64,000 bases of DNA from Bacteroidetes bacterium UBA7674 (GCA_002483105.1 DLHG01000013.1:496001-560000), one strand, 5' to 3'; shown: positions 18,544-27,037, counted from the stretch's first letter. A program made the numbers and translations. The notes: generated from the sequence alone by a model not told the origin.

Positions 18544-18614
18544 ATGAGCGGAGGTTGTTTTGCATTGATTGCCTTCATCGAAAATACTCCATAGTGGAAT
18601 TTTTTCAAGAAATA

Positions 18615-18661
18615 TTTGTGTAGTCAAATAGCTACATGTATATTTGTAGTCAAATAGCTAC
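18615..18661 (+). promoter_or_regulatory. arsR-type promoter with two operator copies
   Basis: Two identical 17-bp repeats, TGTAGTCAAATAGCTAC, lie at 18619-18635 and 18645-18661, 26 bp apart. Each has dyad ends GTAG/CTAC. A Bacteroidota -33 TTTG (18615-18618) and a -7 box TATATTTG (18639-18646) are spaced 20 bp, so the first repeat fills the promoter spacer and the second covers the expected start site. The ArsR start codon follows four bases later. This strongly suggests autorepression by the encoded ArsR. Confidence 0.75.
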
Positions 18662-18664
18662 GCA

Positions 18665-18988
18665 ATGAATTTGAGACGAGACGTATTCCAGGCGCTGGCA
18701 GACCCTACGAGAAGGGCTATACTCTTATTGGTTGCCTCACAAGCCATGACAGCCGGTGCCATTGCTGCCAACTTCGATACAGCCAGGCCCACAGTTTCCA
18801 AACACCTGCAAATACTCACTGAATGTGAATTGCTGAAACAGGAGCAAAGCGGCAGGGAAATCCATTATCATATAAACGCACAGGCAATGAAAGAAGTAGC
18901 TGAGTTCATAGAGCCCTTCCGCCAGATGTGGGATGACAGGTTTAACAAGCTGGAGTCAGTTATGAAAAACTACAAATCAAAAAAATAG
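18665..18988 (+). CDS. ArsR-family winged-helix repressor
   Basis: 107 residues, usual size for this family. ALADPTRRAILLLV opens the winged helix, TARPTVSKHLQILTECELL is the recognition helix region, and QEQSGREIHYHI is the wing. No cysteine metal-binding motif is present, so it is of the non-metal class that typically precedes an SRPBCC (AHSA1) gene, as here. It should bind the twin repeats just upstream. First gene of a run of five plus-strand genes with small gaps (6, 6, 13 and 46 bp). Confidence 0.93.
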   Translation: MNLRRDVFQALADPTRRAILLLVASQAMTAGAIAANFDTARPTVSKHLQILTECELLKQEQSGREIHYHINAQAMKEVAEFIEPFRQMWDDRFNKLESVMKNYKSKK

Positions 18989-18994
18989 TACGCT

Positions 18995-19462
18995 ATGGAA
19001 AAGAAAACAAAAATACATGCCGAAGAGGGTAGAGCGGATCTAACGATAACAAGAGAATTTGATCTGCCGGTTGAGTTATTATTCAAAGCCTATGAAGAAG
19101 CCGAGCTGCTGGAACAGTGGATGGGCACAAAGGTCTTGAAGCTGGAAAGCAGGAAGCATGGCAGCTACGAAATAGAAACATCAGACCCGAAGGGCAACGT
19201 AGTATTCAAAGCCAATGGTACGATACATGGATTTGTCCCGAATGAAAAGATCATTCGGACATTCGAAATGGAAGGTGGGCCTTTTGATGTACAGCTGGAG
19301 TTCATTGAATTTGAAAGGCTGAGTGAAGATACCAGCAGGCTTACTATACATAACGTATTCAGGTCTGTAGCGCTTCGGGACCTGCAGCTGAGTATGCCTT
19401 TTGAGTATGGCATCAATATGGCACATGCAAAACTTCAGGAGATCGTAAGCAAACTAAAATAA
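18995..19462 (+). CDS. SRPBCC (AHSA1-like) domain protein
   Basis: 155 residues with the START-like helix-grip fold of the activator-of-Hsp90 homology group: DLTITREFDLPVELLFKAYEEAELLEQWMG at the N-terminus (given here in part), GSYEIETSDPKGNVVFKANG in the sheet, and a long C-terminal helix (GINMAHAKLQEIVSKL). The fold makes a deep pocket for a hydrophobic ligand; the ligand is unknown. ArsR plus SRPBCC pairs are a recurrent arrangement, in which the repressor may sense a compound the SRPBCC protein binds. Confidence 0.9.
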   Translation: MEKKTKIHAEEGRADLTITREFDLPVELLFKAYEEAELLEQWMGTKVLKLESRKHGSYEIETSDPKGNVVFKANGTIHGFVPNEKIIRTFEMEGGPFDVQLEFIEFERLSEDTSRLTIHNVFRSVALRDLQLSMPFEYGINMAHAKLQEIVSKLK

Positions 19463-19468
19463 CATACT

Positions 19469-19849
19469 ATGTCAAAAGGTAAAAAGATCACTTATTGGGT
19501 CGCTACGATATGGCTATCATTAGGAATGGTATCGACGGGAATTGTCCAGTTGATAAAAATGAAAGAAGAAGTAGACATGATGACCCACCTGGGATATCCG
19601 TTGTACTTCCTGACGATCATCGGCGTATGGAAGATGCTGGGTACTATTGCAGTGCTTGTTCCTAAATTACCTGTGGTAAAGGAGTGGGCATATGCGGGGT
19701 TTTTCTTTGTTTCATCAGGCGCTATATGGTCGCATGTAGCTATGGGGGATGCCATCACTGATATTCTTCCACCGCTTTTATTATTGGTGTTGACTGTCGT
19801 ATCTTGGTATTTCAGGCCTGCTGATAGAAAAGTCGTTTCTGTTAGGTAA
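19469..19849 (+). CDS. DoxX-like membrane protein
   Basis: 126 residues with four predicted membrane helices (about 9-27, 42-64, 73-93, 98-115). YWVATIWLSLGMVSTGIVQL, HLGYPLYFLTIIGVWKMLG and AGFFFVSSGAIWSH match the DoxX_2 subgroup that accompanies ArsR/SRPBCC genes. DoxX-type proteins are small inner-membrane proteins, some linked to thiol redox or quinone reactions; no cysteine pair is seen here. Six bases after the SRPBCC gene, so it is in the same operon. Confidence 0.87.
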   Translation: MSKGKKITYWVATIWLSLGMVSTGIVQLIKMKEEVDMMTHLGYPLYFLTIIGVWKMLGTIAVLVPKLPVVKEWAYAGFFFVSSGAIWSHVAMGDAITDILPPLLLLVLTVVSWYFRPADRKVVSVR

Positions 19850-19862
19850 TAAAAAGAACAGT

Positions 19863-20438
19863 ATGAGCAAAGCTGATTTTTATTTCAATAAAGCTGGTAA
19901 ATGGCAGGAGGAGATCGGGAAAATGAGAGATATAGCTCTTGACTGTCATCTTACTGAAGAGCTGAAGTGGGGGTGTCCTTGCTATACCTATGAGGGCAAT
20001 AACATCGTACTGATACATACGTTCAAAGATTATTGTGCTTTCCTGTTTTTTAAAGGTGTGCTGCTGAAAGATCCTAAAGGAATCCTCATACAACAAACAG
20101 CAAATGTGCAGGCGGCCAGACAGGTAAGGTTCACAAGCGCAAAGGAAATAGATAAACAGAAGACTACATTAAAGGCTTATATCTATGAGGCTGTTGAATT
20201 GGAAGAATCAGGCGTTAAGGTGGAAATGAAGAAAATCACAGAATTTCCCATGCCTGAAGAGTTCAAAGCTAGACTTGACAAGGATAAAAAACTGAAGAAG
20301 GCATTTGAAGAATTAACACCCGGAAGGCAAAGGGGATACCTGTTGCATTTTTCTTCTGCCAAGCAGTCGAAGACGAGAGAATCAAGAATAGAAAAGTCCA
20401 TCCCGCAGATACTGGATGGGAAAGGATTGGATGATTAG
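19863..20438 (+). CDS. YdeI/OmdA-like protein with DUF1801 domain
   Basis: 191 residues. DUF1801-type N-terminal part (EELKWGCPCYTYEGNNIVLIH, FKDYCAFLFFKGVLLKDP) followed by a C-terminal YdeI-type helical tail (LDKDKKLKKAFEELTPGRQRGYLLHF, SAKQSKTRESRI). The family is widespread in soil and freshwater bacteria and is of unknown role; older names tie it to bacteriocin or porin phenotypes. A second DUF1801 protein is encoded divergently just upstream of this operon. Confidence 0.87.
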   Translation: MSKADFYFNKAGKWQEEIGKMRDIALDCHLTEELKWGCPCYTYEGNNIVLIHTFKDYCAFLFFKGVLLKDPKGILIQQTANVQAARQVRFTSAKEIDKQKTTLKAYIYEAVELEESGVKVEMKKITEFPMPEEFKARLDKDKKLKKAFEELTPGRQRGYLLHFSSAKQSKTRESRIEKSIPQILDGKGLDD

Positions 20439-20484
20439 TAATTGTTTTAGCTGAGTATATTTATTGAATAGAAAATATAAAAGT

Positions 20485-21048
20485 ATGGCCACTAAAAAGA
20501 AATTATCAGCTTCACAACATGAAGAACTACTCAATATATTGAAGACGCGTTTCGAAAAGAACATGAAACGCCATAAAGGCATTGAGTGGGATAAAGTGCA
20601 GGCAAAGCTGGAAAAAGCGCCTGCGAAAATGTGGTCGCTCAATGAAATGGAAATGACCGGTGGTGAACCGGATGTAGTGGGCATTGATAAAAAAAGTGGT
20701 GAATATATTTTCTATGATTGCTCTGCTGAAAGCCCCAAAGGCCGCAGAAGTATTTGCTATGATCATGAGGCACTAGAGTCAAGAAAAGAACATAAGCCCA
20801 AAGACAGCGCTATCAATATGGCCGCTGACATGGGCATTGAAATATTGAACGAGGAACAATACCGCGAATTGCAGCAACTTGGGAACTTCGATACAAAAAC
20901 ATCCAGCTGGATAGAGACCCCTGCTAATATAAGGAAGCTAGGCGGTGCGCTTTTTGGTGACTATCGTTATGCTACTGTCTTTTTTTATCACAATGGCGCG
21001 GAGTCCTACTATGCAGCCCGGGCATTCCGTGGCTCACTGAGGGTATAA
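20485..21048 (+). CDS. DUF4256 family protein
   Basis: 187 residues from the ATG at 20485; an in-frame ATG-less extension to 20464 adds seven residues and is less likely. Conserved blocks GGEPDVVGIDKKSGEYIFYD, CSAESPKGRRSICYDHEALE, RKLGGALFGDYRYATVF and YYAARAFRG match the DUF4256 family, which is of unknown function and commonly sits beside YdeI and ArsR/AHSA1-type genes. Cytoplasmic, no signal. Last gene of the operon; a strong terminator follows. Confidence 0.87.
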   Translation: MATKKKLSASQHEELLNILKTRFEKNMKRHKGIEWDKVQAKLEKAPAKMWSLNEMEMTGGEPDVVGIDKKSGEYIFYDCSAESPKGRRSICYDHEALESRKEHKPKDSAINMAADMGIEILNEEQYRELQQLGNFDTKTSSWIETPANIRKLGGALFGDYRYATVFFYHNGAESYYAARAFRGSLRV

Positions 21049-21071
21049 GCCACCAATAAAGTACAAATGGA

Positions 21072-21103
21072 AAACGCTCCCCAATTTACAGTTGGGGGCG
21101 TTT
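21072..21103. terminator. Terminator after the DUF4256 gene
   Basis: AAACGC-CCCCAA and TTGGGGGCGTTT pair around a short loop; outer CAAATG/CATTTG bases extend the symmetry. It lies between convergent genes and may serve both. Confidence 0.8.
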
Positions 21104-21127
21104 CATTTGTATAGCAAGGTGTAAATA

Positions 21128-21718
21128 TTATTCTTTCGGAGCCTGGCGTCTCACATATTTGGTGAGTACCACTATCATCTGTCCTTCTATGCGGCCTTCT
21201 ATCTGTTCTGTATTGTCCTTTACCAGGTGTATGTTTTTTATCACAGTGCCTACTTTCGCATTCAGGGTACTGCCTTTTACATCCAGCGACTTAGTGAGTA
21301 TAACCGTATCGCCGTTCAGGAGTAGGGCACCAAAGGCATCTTTATGCAGGTCAACAGATGCGTCATTTTCATGGTCGCCGCTTTTCTTTGCCCATTCCAG
21401 TCGCTCATCATCAAGGTACATCATGTCGAGGCTGTCAGCAGCCCATGCTTCATTCTTCAGCCTGTTCAGCATACGCCAGCTTACCACTTGCACGCCCGGT
21501 ATCTCGCTCCACATGCTCGTGGTCAATACACTCCAGTGCTTATTGTCAAGCTCTTCTTTTTTATCTATTTGCGCCAGGCATTTATCACAGATAAGAATAT
21601 TATTATCATCGTAGCCTCCTGTTTGGGGTGGAACTTCATATACGTTCAGTTTGCCGCCGGAGCCACATAATTCACATTTGTTTTCGCTACGGGCAGCTAG
21701 TCTTTCTTCCAGTTTCAT
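21128..21718 (-). CDS. PhnA-family zinc-ribbon protein
   Basis: 196 residues from the ATG at 21718, chosen because the PhnA zinc-ribbon region begins right after (MKLEERLAARSENKCELCG); a TTG/ATG extension to 21790 adds 24 residues of no family resemblance. Two CxxC-type pairs (CELC and CDKC) form a zinc ribbon. The C-terminal part has LNGDTVILTKSLDVKGS and a final IVVLTKYVRR, typical of the PhnA/YjdM family. Despite its name the family is not required for phosphonate use and its function is unknown. Single gene. Confidence 0.87.
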   Translation of the reverse strand: MKLEERLAARSENKCELCGSGGKLNVYEVPPQTGGYDDNNILICDKCLAQIDKKEELDNKHWSVLTTSMWSEIPGVQVVSWRMLNRLKNEAWAADSLDMMYLDDERLEWAKKSGDHENDASVDLHKDAFGALLLNGDTVILTKSLDVKGSTLNAKVGTVIKNIHLVKDNTEQIEGRIEGQMIVVLTKYVRRQAPKE

Positions 21719-21938
21719 AAGTATGTAATGTGCGGCGAAGGTAATTAAAGCAGGGCTTATTCTATAAATACCCCTTATGACTTTGGTCATTGCAGCAGGG
21801 TAGGGAATAGCATTGTTACTACAATAGGCGTTTTTTTCGGGCTGTTAGACAGCTAAGCACCTATTATTTCCGCTCATCCCGGCATATTCTATGATTTTTA
21901 CTCAATATTTTATTATTTTAGGCCTACAATTCTGGAAA

Positions 21939-22118
21939 ATGAAACAACTGATACTCCTTGCTATCGCCACAGTATTACTGGCCTCTTGTGAAAAACATGC
22001 TACATGCACCTGTTCTGCTCCGGGAATGCAGCCACATGTAATTTCCGGTTATAATGAAGCTACCTGCCTCGATTATGAAACCAAGTCCCCTGACAGGGAT
22101 TGTGTTTTTGAAGATTAG
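21939..22118 (+). CDS. Small lipoprotein
   Basis: 59 residues from the ATG at 21939; an upstream in-frame start at 21891 would spoil the signal peptide. MKQLILLAIATVLLASC is a lipoprotein signal with LASC lipobox, so the mature protein begins with Cys17 and is membrane anchored. The mature part is short and Cys-rich (five further Cys, e.g. CTCSAP and CLDYE). No family recognised. A terminator follows directly. Confidence 0.75.
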   Translation: MKQLILLAIATVLLASCEKHATCTCSAPGMQPHVISGYNEATCLDYETKSPDRDCVFED

Positions 22119-22149
22119 GATATCTATTTACGGGTGACCGTAACATAAT

Positions 22150-22183
22150 AAAAGCCGTCCCTACATTGGTTGGGACGGCTTTT
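22150..22183. terminator. Terminator after the small lipoprotein gene
   Basis: AAAAGCCGTCCC and GGGACGGCTTTT form a perfect 12-bp stem with T-run, between convergent genes. Confidence 0.85.
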
Positions 22184-22224
22184 ATTTGCCGTTTATATTT
22201 TATTCTTAACCTTTCTTAAAATGA

Positions 22225-23439
22225 TCAGGCAGCCGGGATCACTTCTTCTATTGTGCTGGTGTATTCATTGATCTCTTTTATTATGCCGTCCAGTTGTTGA
22301 CAAGAGTCGGATATTCCCTCAACGATTTTTTTATTATCTATACTTGATTCGACATCCGCATGCAATAATGGTGCAAGGCCGAGTATAGTAGCTACAGGGC
22401 TGCGTACCTTATGAGACTGTATCCAGGCTATTTCGCGCAGCTTCCTGTTTTGTTCTTCTATGGCTATTATATACTCTCTTATCTTACTTACATCCTGTAT
22501 AACACCTATCATTCTTTTGGGAGCACCTGTACTACTTATTACTACAGAAGCCCTGTTCATAATATATTTATAGGATCCATCTGCGCAGAGAAAGCGATAT
22601 TCGATTTGCATCTGTTTGTTTTCTCCATTGAAGGCATTCAGGAATTCAGCTCCAACTCTTTCCCGGTCATCAGGATGCGTCCTTTCGTGCCACCAGGCCT
22701 GGGAATAGACACTATTACATTCGGAGTAGCCAAACATTGCTGTAATGCCGGTATTGAATTTCATGCTGTTACTTTTTATATCCCATTCCCAGATAGTATC
22801 AGTTGTTGCTGTGGAAACTATGTCGAACCGCTCGTAGCTCCGTTTTAATTTATTGAACATGCTCGGTATAAGTATTGATACCAGGGCGCTTAGCACTATC
22901 AGATTTGATGAAACGGCTATCCATGATGTTAACGAGTACTCATTACCCGAATGCAACTGTATTGTCCCGAAATAAAATGCCAGCCCGAAGAAAATGCAGA
23001 TGAGTACATTTGCCCCTACAGACCAATAACCATTGTATCCGGGAAAGATAAGGGCAGTAAAAAATGTGACAGCGAGAAGATAGAGCATGCCCGGCCCAAA
23101 AGACCCCAGGTAGTAGAACAGGGCTATGGCCACCAGGTATATGATTGATATGAACAGGATCTTTCGAATAGTTATATTCATTCGCTTATTGAAAGCAATG
23201 AATGCTATCATAAGGAGGGCTGTAATATCAACTACTGCCAGTAAATATAAACCTGTAAGTAAGGAAACAATAACCCCGGGAATAATCACAAAAAAACTCA
23301 AAGGCAGCAGATAAATAATGATCTGTGCAAAGAGCTTGTTGCGAGAGCCCGTTACTCTGTTTTTAGCAGATACAGAATTGAGGATATTGTTTTTAAGGAG
23401 CGTTACATAACGCTTCCAAAAAGTTGTAAGGGTGGCCAT
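22225..23439 (-). CDS. Membrane PAS protein with histidine-kinase dimerisation domain but no ATPase
   Basis: 404 residues. The N-terminal half has about five to six membrane helices (about 38-200), then a PAS/PAC domain (TATTDTIWEWDIKSNSMKFN, ERTHPDDRERV, MIGVIQDVSKI), then a HisKA-like segment IAWIQSHKVRSPVATILGL with the phosphorylatable His. The protein ends about 60 residues later, so the HATPase domain of normal kinases is absent, and no frame-shifted remainder is seen downstream. Related Bacteroidota PAS proteins with the same short ending exist (from memory). It may be phosphorylated in trans or be a sensor only. A lone receiver gene is encoded about 100 bp upstream on the same strand. 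Confidence 0.85.
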   Translation of the reverse strand: MATLTTFWKRYVTLLKNNILNSVSAKNRVTGSRNKLFAQIIIYLLPLSFFVIIPGVIVSLLTGLYLLAVVDITALLMIAFIAFNKRMNITIRKILFISIIYLVAIALFYYLGSFGPGMLYLLAVTFFTALIFPGYNGYWSVGANVLICIFFGLAFYFGTIQLHSGNEYSLTSWIAVSSNLIVLSALVSILIPSMFNKLKRSYERFDIVSTATTDTIWEWDIKSNSMKFNTGITAMFGYSECNSVYSQAWWHERTHPDDRERVGAEFLNAFNGENKQMQIEYRFLCADGSYKYIMNRASVVISSTGAPKRMIGVIQDVSKIREYIIAIEEQNRKLREIAWIQSHKVRSPVATILGLAPLLHADVESSIDNKKIVEGISDSCQQLDGIIKEINEYTSTIEEVIPAA

Positions 23440-23541
23440 CTATGTAAGGTAGAATATATATACCCGCCAATATACTTATAGGTACAATATCGCATATGAT
23501 GACCGTGTATTATTTACAGCATCGGAATGTTATAGTAGAGC

Positions 23542-23967
23542 TTAGTCGTATTGGCTTGGGGCGATACACTCTTGCCAGTATTCAATGATCTTTTTGATCG
23601 TATTTTCCAGACCCTTCATTGAATTGGGCTTCTCGAAAAATCCCTGTACAGACAATGCATATGCATCGGTCACAGATTTCTTTGTAGCAGATGTTGTGAA
23701 AAAGAGATAGGGGATGCATTTTGTTTGCAATTGTTCATTGGTGAATATCTTATTCCTTAGTTCAAAACCGTTGATCTTGGGCATGTTGATGTCTGAAAGA
23801 ATAAGGAATGGTTGCACATCAGTCTTGTTCAGATATTCCAATGCTTCATTGCCATCGGCGAAGTAAACGATCTTATTCTTATAGCCCAGCTTAAGAAATA
23901 TCTCTTCCAGCATCTCCTGATCGTCAATATCATCTTCAATAACGATGATCGGGCCTGTCTTATTCAT
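23542..23967 (-). CDS. Single-domain response regulator (Rcp1-like)
   Basis: 141 residues from the ATG at 23967; the extension to 24012 adds only a Leu-rich stretch out of family. Receiver with acidic pair EDD (IIVIEDDIDDQEM), acceptor Asp in LILSDINMPKINGFEL, a Thr in FFTTSA and Lys in GFFEKPNS. This spaced EDD/SDINMP pattern is the Rcp1-like class of lone receivers frequent in Bacteroidota. It precedes the ATPase-lacking PAS/HisKA gene on the same strand, and the two probably work together (inference). Confidence 0.9.
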   Translation of the reverse strand: MNKTGPIIVIEDDIDDQEMLEEIFLKLGYKNKIVYFADGNEALEYLNKTDVQPFLILSDINMPKINGFELRNKIFTNEQLQTKCIPYLFFTTSATKKSVTDAYALSVQGFFEKPNSMKGLENTIKKIIEYWQECIAPSQYD

Positions 23968-24092
23968 AGAGTAGTTATTGGTAAGAGATAACACCAAAAG
24001 TAGTAAAAGCATTCGGTATTAATTCAGTGGCATGGTTTTACACAGATAATAATAGATGAGGTAGGCACTGACTCTATAATGTATCATTCATT

Positions 24093-24944
24093 ATGTCCGT
24101 CCATTCTTCTGTTCAGTTACGACCCTCATCTGCTTTTCCAGAGTATCATATCAGTTTATTTAGAGTTATGGCCAATATAATGCCCGCCGGGCTTACACGG
24201 CAATTTGTAGCAGCTGGCGACCAGGTAACCTTTATGGGTACCTTCTTCCGCAACATATTTCGTGGCGGGTTTGAGTGGAACGAATTTCTTCGCCAGTGTT
24301 TTATCATTGGCTATAAGTCGTTATCGCTGGTGGGGATAACGGGTTTTATACTTGGTTTTGTCCTTACACTGCAATCGGAGCCTACTATGAAGGAGTTCGG
24401 TGCAGAGAGTTATGTACCCAGTATGGTCGCAATCTCGGTGATACGGGAGATAGGTCCTGTAATTATCGCATTGATATGTGCCGGTAAGATCGCATCCAGT
24501 ATAGGTGCGGAATTGGGTAGTATGAAAGTAAGTGAGCAGATAGACGCTATGGAGGTATCGGGCGCTAATCCTATTCAGTATTTAGTAGTAACCCGCATTA
24601 TCGCCTGCATCATTATGATACCGTTACTTACACTAATGGCAGATGCACTGGCATTGATGGGTGGCTTTATGGCCTCAAATATCAGCAATGATATGACCCT
24701 GACCCTATACTTCAACAAAGCATTTTCCGCATTAGTATTCGCAGACCTGGTACCTGCTGTGATCAAGACCATATTTTTCGGCTTCGCGATAGGTTTCGTG
24801 GGTTGCTATAAAGGATATAATTCAGACAGGGGAACAGAGAGTGTGGGTGTGGCGGCCAACTCGGCGGTGGTTTCTGCTTCACTTTGGATTATTGTCTTGG
24901 ATGCCATCGCGGTACAATTAACTTCTGTGTTTGCCTACAGCTAA
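24093..24944 (+). CDS. mlaE: MlaE-family ABC permease
   Basis: 283 residues from the ATG at 24093; a start at 24168 is also possible because the first 25 residues are poorly conserved in appearance. Five or so membrane helices with the MlaE signature: GFILGFVLTLQ, YVPSMVAISVIREIGPVI, and the core GAELGSMKVSEQIDAMEV, the coupling region. With MlaF and MlaD it forms the inner-membrane complex that moves phospholipids between inner and outer membrane. First gene of a three-gene operon (4 and 5 bp gaps). Confidence 0.93.
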   Translation: MSVHSSVQLRPSSAFPEYHISLFRVMANIMPAGLTRQFVAAGDQVTFMGTFFRNIFRGGFEWNEFLRQCFIIGYKSLSLVGITGFILGFVLTLQSEPTMKEFGAESYVPSMVAISVIREIGPVIIALICAGKIASSIGAELGSMKVSEQIDAMEVSGANPIQYLVVTRIIACIIMIPLLTLMADALALMGGFMASNISNDMTLTLYFNKAFSALVFADLVPAVIKTIFFGFAIGFVGCYKGYNSDRGTESVGVAANSAVVSASLWIIVLDAIAVQLTSVFAYS

Positions 24945-24948
24945 AACT

Positions 24949-25731
24949 ATGAGTGAAACTATAATAGATAACAAAGAAGAAGCAAAGGTCACTTCGGGTA
25001 AAACGGAAGCGGTCGTTGAGATACGGGAGCTGGATATGGCCTTCGGTACTAAAGTAGTGCTGAAAGGTTTGACTATGGACTTGTTTAAGGGCGAGAACCT
25101 GGTTGTTTTGGGTAAGTCCGGAACAGGTAAGTCTGTAATGATAAAATGTATGGTTGGCCTGCTGACGCAAAATGCAGGTAGCCTTAAGATATTTGGCAAG
25201 GAAGTGAAAGATCTGAAAGAACAGGAACTCAAAGAGATACGCATACGTACAGGTTTCCTTTTCCAGAGTGGGGCATTATATGATTCTATGACGGTAGAAC
25301 AAAACCTGGAGTTTCCACTGACACGCGTACTAAAGCTGACAGATAAAGACGAAATAAGACAACGAATAGAAGAAGTGCTGGAAGGTGTGGGGCTTAGCGA
25401 TGCAATTGACAAAATGCCTTCTGATCTTTCAGGTGGTATGCGTAAACGTGTTGGCCTTGCCCGTACACTGATATTGAAACCGGAGATAATGCTCTATGAT
25501 GAGCCGACAACGGGGCTTGACCCTATTACCTCGAGAGAGATCAGCGAGCTGATGCTGGAGATGCAGAAAAAATACCAGACATCGTCGGTGATCATTACCC
25601 ACGATATGGCCTGCGCCAAGATAACGGGCGACCGTGTGCTGGTACTGAACCAGGGTGCATTTATAGCAGAAGGAACTTATGAAGAACTGGAGAACGGACA
25701 GGATGAACTCGTTCGCTCTTTTTTTAAATAA
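24949..25731 (+). CDS. mlaF: MlaF-family ABC ATPase
   Basis: 260 residues from the ATG at 24949, just after the mlaE stop. Walker A GKSGTGKS, Q-loop LFQSGALYDSMTV, ABC signature DLSGGMRKRVGLAR, Walker B IMLYDEPTTGLDP and the H-loop ITHDM are all present, so it is an active ATPase. Unusually it carries about 25 extra charged N-terminal residues before the typical start of the domain. It powers lipid transfer by the MlaE permease. Confidence 0.95.
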   Translation: MSETIIDNKEEAKVTSGKTEAVVEIRELDMAFGTKVVLKGLTMDLFKGENLVVLGKSGTGKSVMIKCMVGLLTQNAGSLKIFGKEVKDLKEQELKEIRIRTGFLFQSGALYDSMTVEQNLEFPLTRVLKLTDKDEIRQRIEEVLEGVGLSDAIDKMPSDLSGGMRKRVGLARTLILKPEIMLYDEPTTGLDPITSREISELMLEMQKKYQTSSVIITHDMACAKITGDRVLVLNQGAFIAEGTYEELENGQDELVRSFFK

Positions 25732-25736
25732 ATATT

Positions 25737-26675
25737 ATGAAAACAAGTACAGGACAAAAAATTAAGATCGGGATTTTCACCGTTGTGGGAATACTGCTTT
25801 TCGTGGTAGGTATCTTCCTGATAGGAAGCAAGCAGAATATGTTTGGTAATACCTTCATGATATACGGCAACTTCAAAAATGTAGGAGGCCTGGAGATAGG
25901 CAACAACATCCGCTTCGCGGGTATCAATGTAGGTACGGTAAAAGACATAAGCATTGTATCAGATACTATGATACGGGTGGATATGCTGATGCAAGACCAG
26001 GTAAAGCCATTCCTGAAAGCAGATGCGTTGGCATCTATCGGTTCTGATGGATTGATGGGTGATAAACTGATCACCATTGTTTCCGGCTCATCAACTGAAA
26101 TGAGAAGGCTGAAAGGTGGCTCGCGAATAAGAACAGCCAATCCTGTTGACTTTGATAAAGTGATAGGGCAGTTCACCAATGTAGCTACGAACGCAGAGAT
26201 CATTACGGCCGAACTGGCAGGGATGGCCGTACAAATAAGAAAAGGGGATGGTACTATCAGTAAGCTACTATACACTGACGACCTCTCCCGTAGCCTGGAA
26301 GGGACGGCGAGCAATGCCCAAAGGATAACGGGCTCATTGTCTGATATCGCCTCACAGATACAATCGGGTAGAGGTGCGATAGGGAACCTGGTTTATACCG
26401 ATACCCTGTCTAATGCACTGAGCAGAACAGTGAATACAGCGAATACGGCTATGACCACCATCAATGAAGCTGCCGATGGCTTTAGTGAGAACATGAAAGC
26501 GCTACAGGGGAACTACTTCCTGAGGGGTTACTTTAAGCGTAAGGCTCGAGAAGAAGGCAAAACTCACAATGGAACAGAGCCCAATGACGACATTGATGAG
26601 GATCTGAGTGAAAAAGAGCTTCAGGAAATTATCAGTGATGCACAGAAAGCACTGGACGCGAAGAAGAAGAAATAG
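25737..26675 (+). CDS. mlaD: MlaD-family MCE lipid-binding protein
   Basis: 312 residues. One N-terminal membrane helix (about 10-30, KIGIFTVVGILLFVVGIFLI), then the MCE domain (about 38-118; NVGGLEIGNNIRFAGINVGTV, ADALASIGSDGLMGDKLITI) and a long helical, Gly/Thr-rich C-terminal region with a charged tail ending in Lys residues. MCE proteins form hexameric rings in the periplasm that pass lipids. Last gene of the mla operon; terminator follows. Confidence 0.93.
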   Translation: MKTSTGQKIKIGIFTVVGILLFVVGIFLIGSKQNMFGNTFMIYGNFKNVGGLEIGNNIRFAGINVGTVKDISIVSDTMIRVDMLMQDQVKPFLKADALASIGSDGLMGDKLITIVSGSSTEMRRLKGGSRIRTANPVDFDKVIGQFTNVATNAEIITAELAGMAVQIRKGDGTISKLLYTDDLSRSLEGTASNAQRITGSLSDIASQIQSGRGAIGNLVYTDTLSNALSRTVNTANTAMTTINEAADGFSENMKALQGNYFLRGYFKRKAREEGKTHNGTEPNDDIDEDLSEKELQEIISDAQKALDAKKKK

Positions 26676-26706
26676 TAAATATTATTCATATAAATTACCT
26701 TTATTC

Positions 26707-26741
26707 AAAAGGGTAGGTGTCCTATACACCTACCCTTTTTT
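26707..26741 (+). terminator. Terminator of the mla operon
   Basis: AAAAGGGTAGGTGT and ACACCTACCCTTTT form a 14-bp stem with a run of T, 32 bases past mlaD. Confidence 0.9.
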
Positions 26742-27037
26742 CCTTTAAGTGACCTTTACATCGATCCTATTTCAAATCGTTCAACGAACCAAAAATTGTG
26801 ATCATGACACATGTTTTTAACAGACAACACTTAGGTATGTGGGTCGCTCCTATTATGTTTTTATCAACATTTTTGGGTCTGAAATTCAGTTATTTGTGGT
26901 TTTTGGCAGGTTTCTCAGGTATTTTGGCAGAATTGTCAAGTTCCCCTTGGTTGTTATATAACTATTTACCGTATCTTGCGCCTCCTTAACATTTCTTTAA
27001 GAGTTATTTACCACCCACATTGGGATTTATTACATTT
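26742..27037 (+). promoter_or_regulatory. Leader region of the first giant adhesin, with shared motif
   Basis: About 300 bases without a convincing gene. A 27-base block at 26905-26931 (TGGCAGG-n4-TCAGGTATTTTGGCAG) recurs at 34488-34514 ahead of the second adhesin operon. An open frame of 63 codons covers this block but has no start context or homology I recognise, so I treat the region as regulatory or untranslated leader. Confidence 0.45.

Noticed and set aside
18544..18627. 28-residue N-terminal extension of the DUF1801 gene
   Set aside because: It would run through the divergent arsR promoter region and lacks the Lys/Ala-rich character that starts exactly at 18543.
22225..22400. Frameshift explanation for the missing kinase ATPase domain
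   Set aside because: No HATPase motifs (N, G1, G2 boxes) are readable in any frame downstream before the terminator at 22150.
26798..26989. 63-codon open frame upstream of the first adhesin
   Set aside because: No family, odd start, and its conserved block recurs at 34488 in a place without the same reading frame length; treated as leader or regulatory DNA.
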